The notes under the pieces are model-generated. The model saw only the letters and a program-made list of their open reading frames with translations. It did no database searches and was not told the DNA's origin. 64,000 bases of DNA from Oscillospiraceae bacterium (GTDB lineage: Bacteria; Bacillota; Clostridia; Oscillospirales; Oscillospiraceae), in contig JAFSZX010000004.1 of assembly GCA_017458825.1 (NCBI GenBank), positions 1 to 64,000 on the forward strand, written 5' to 3'. The first letter of the stretch is position 1. Each line of letters begins with the position of its first letter. Below are positions 62,791 to 64,000 of the stretch, piece after piece. Both the position numbers and the translations under genes were made by a program.

Positions 62791-63531
62791 TCATGCTTGT
62801 CCACCGTCGGAGGACAATGGCGGCTCCTCCGGCTGCCTGTTTTTGTTGTGGCGCCGCAGTACGGCGCGGTAGATCAAAAGCCCTGCGCCGGACACGGCCA
62901 TGGTCGCGGCAAAGGTGACGGCGGCAAACAGATAGTGCTGTCCGCCCAAAGCGTGCCCGCCCACCGTAGAGGTGATGACAGAAGGGATACGCCCGATGGT
63001 GCAGATCAGGATCCACTTTCCCCAAGGCAGGTCTGTCAGCCCCGCGAAGTAGCATAAAAGGTCCTTCGGGGTACCGGGAACGGTGAAGATCAGCCAGAAG
63101 ATCACGTCCCGTTTAGGCGAGCTGTGCAGGAACGACAGGGATTGCAGTTTCTCCCGTGAGAAGAAAACCTCCACCAGCGCCGTACCCCAGCGCCGCACCA
63201 GAGCAAATACCAGCAGGCTTCCCAGCGTAGCGCCCGCAAGACACAGCAGCGTGCCCCAGAGGGCGCCGAAAGCGTAGCCGCCGCACATCTCCAGCGGCTC
63301 GCCGGGGATCACCGCCACCAGCACTTGCAGCACCATCATTCCCACGTACGCCAGCTTGCCCCAGACGCCGTGCTGTGCGACCCATTGGCGGAACAGCTCC
63401 GGCTGGCGGGCAAAGCGGATCATGGGTCGCCCCACGAACCAGAATACGGCGGCGGAGAACACCGCGAGCACCGCCATAGCGCCTGCGGCAAGGAATTTTT
63501 TCTGCCGATCGGTCAAGGTATGCTTTTTCAT
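62791..63531 (-). CDS. TVP38/TMEM64 (DedA-like) membrane protein
   Basis: A 246-residue membrane protein with about six helices and the VTT/SNARE-assoc motif (FTVPGTPKDLLCYFAGLT) and PGEPLEMCGG. Families like this move lipids or undecaprenyl phosphate across the membrane. It starts 15 bases after homoserine dehydrogenase. Confidence 0.88.
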   Translation of the reverse strand: MKKHTLTDRQKKFLAAGAMAVLAVFSAAVFWFVGRPMIRFARQPELFRQWVAQHGVWGKLAYVGMMVLQVLVAVIPGEPLEMCGGYAFGALWGTLLCLAGATLGSLLVFALVRRWGTALVEVFFSREKLQSLSFLHSSPKRDVIFWLIFTVPGTPKDLLCYFAGLTDLPWGKWILICTIGRIPSVITSTVGGHALGGQHYLFAAVTFAATMAVSGAGLLIYRAVLRRHNKNRQPEEPPLSSDGGQA

Positions 63532-63546
63532 ACAGCGCCCTCGGTC

Positions 63547-64000
63547 TTACCGAATGCCTGCCACAAAGCAGCCGGGATCCTCTTGGAGCTTCGCCTTCGC
63601 CCAGCGCAGCATGGTGTCCACCCCCACCGCGGAGGTGATCACGCCGCCGCCCCACGTGTCCACGGTGACGGAGCGCAGGAATTCGTCCGGCGCGGCGGTG
63701 CGCACGTAGTAGGGGTGGGAAACCGCGTCCTCCGCCAGAGATGTCCGGCGGCTGATGTCGGCGTAAAAGGCGGTCTTGCCGCCCAGAATATCCAGGCAAT
63801 CCTGCACCACGTTGCCGGCGGTGGGGAACCTGCCGGCGCCTTGACCGAAGAAGCTCTGGCGGCCGATCCGGTCGGCGGTATAGGTAATGAGATTATAGTT
63901 GGCGCCAACCGCCGCCTCCGGCTCGCCGGCACGAACCAGCGTGGGCTCCACAAAGGCGCACACGCCGTCCTGACACCGCATTGCCGTTGCCAGCAGTTTG
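63547..64000 (-). CDS. hom: Homoserine dehydrogenase, C-terminal part (cut by window edge)
   Basis: The 3' part of homoserine dehydrogenase, whose start lies past the right edge; the frame is open to 64000. The FGQGAGRFPTAGNVVQD segment is the family signature in the homoserine-binding domain. It reduces aspartate semialdehyde in the threonine and methionine routes. TVP38 follows 15 bases later on the same strand. Confidence 0.85.
   Translation of the reverse strand, partial: KLLATAMRCQDGVCAFVEPTLVRAGEPEAAVGANYNLITYTADRIGRQSFFGQGAGRFPTAGNVVQDCLDILGGKTAFYADISRRTSLAEDAVSHPYYVRTAAPDEFLRSVTVDTWGGGVITSAVGVDTMLRWAKAKLQEDPGCFVAGIR

Noticed and set aside
62393..63055. Long N-terminal extension of the chain-length protein
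   Set aside because: It overlaps the TVP38 gene and a terminator. The GAGGAG site and promoter at 62473-62502 support the start at 62392.

Overview
The window looks like the chromosome of a GC-rich anaerobic Firmicute, most likely a gut member of the Clostridia (Oscillospiraceae-like). The reasons are AGGAGG-type ribosome binding sites, sigma-A promoters with 16-18 bp spacers, lipoproteins of the DUF4358 and DUF4830 families, an FtsEX plus M23 hydrolase cell-wall module, a CdaR/PucR-type regulator, split two-subunit transketolases, and no outer-membrane genes. This placement is inference; no rRNA or other phylogenetic marker was tested, and no tRNA, rRNA or CRISPR array was seen.

Region 1 (1-24706, all + strand) is a long carbohydrate-use locus. 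It runs: TIM-barrel isomerase fragment, YjbQ-like enzyme, L-arabinose/L-fucose isomerase-like enzyme, FGGY kinase, Gfo/Idh/MocA oxidoreductase, sugar-phosphate isomerase/epimerase-like enzyme, GH20-like TIM-barrel protein, then a lipoprotein plus two-permease sugar importer of the LplB/YtcP type. These are followed by a block of surface proteins: a membrane-anchored metallo-beta-lactamase-fold hydrolase, a 2065-residue GLUG-repeat protein, a 39-residue micro-ORF, and a 1552-residue secreted protein that joins three GLUG modules to a C-terminal PHP-type metal-hydrolase domain. An amidohydrolase and an SGNH hydrolase close the block. The layout suggests capture, extracellular processing and catabolism of an unidentified complex sugar.

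Region 2 (24707-30991) is patchy. It holds a deletion scar that joins two unrelated gene fragments, an AT-rich island with a DUF4143-type ATPase and an unknown protein, an ion-transporter-superfamily permease, and a small lipoprotein/transglutaminase cluster. Region 3 (31020-41710) is core-like: RsuA pseudouridine synthase, CdaR-type regulator, FtsE, FtsX, an EnvC-like M23 protein, an unknown protein, GreA, LysRS and a split transketolase. The lysS reading frame continues past an in-frame TAG into a complete EMAPII/Trbp111-like tRNA-binding domain. A relic of a SpoIIE/RsbU-type phosphatase lies just downstream.

Region 4 (41725-48323, - strand) has two ABC importers: a TrpXYZ-like system and an iron/phosphonate/polyamine-type system. 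Both have hairpins just after the binding-protein gene. Region 5 (48409-62502, - strand) is a surface-polysaccharide locus. It has a chain-length regulator on its own promoter, then a 13-gene operon: initiating sugar transferase, aldo/keto reductase, a second split transketolase, three LicD-family phosphotransferases, a polymerase/ligase, a flippase, an IspD-like cytidylyltransferase, an NAD-dependent epimerase and two tandem LicC-like nucleotidyltransferases fused to winged helices. IspD-like plus LicD recalls CDP-ribitol synthesis and ribitol-phosphate transfer, and LicC plus LicD recalls phosphocholine transfer. A glycan with two kinds of CDP-dependent phospho-decoration is therefore a reasonable hypothesis. 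The right edge holds a possible small Arg-rich gene, a TVP38/TMEM64 membrane protein and the 3' end of homoserine dehydrogenase.
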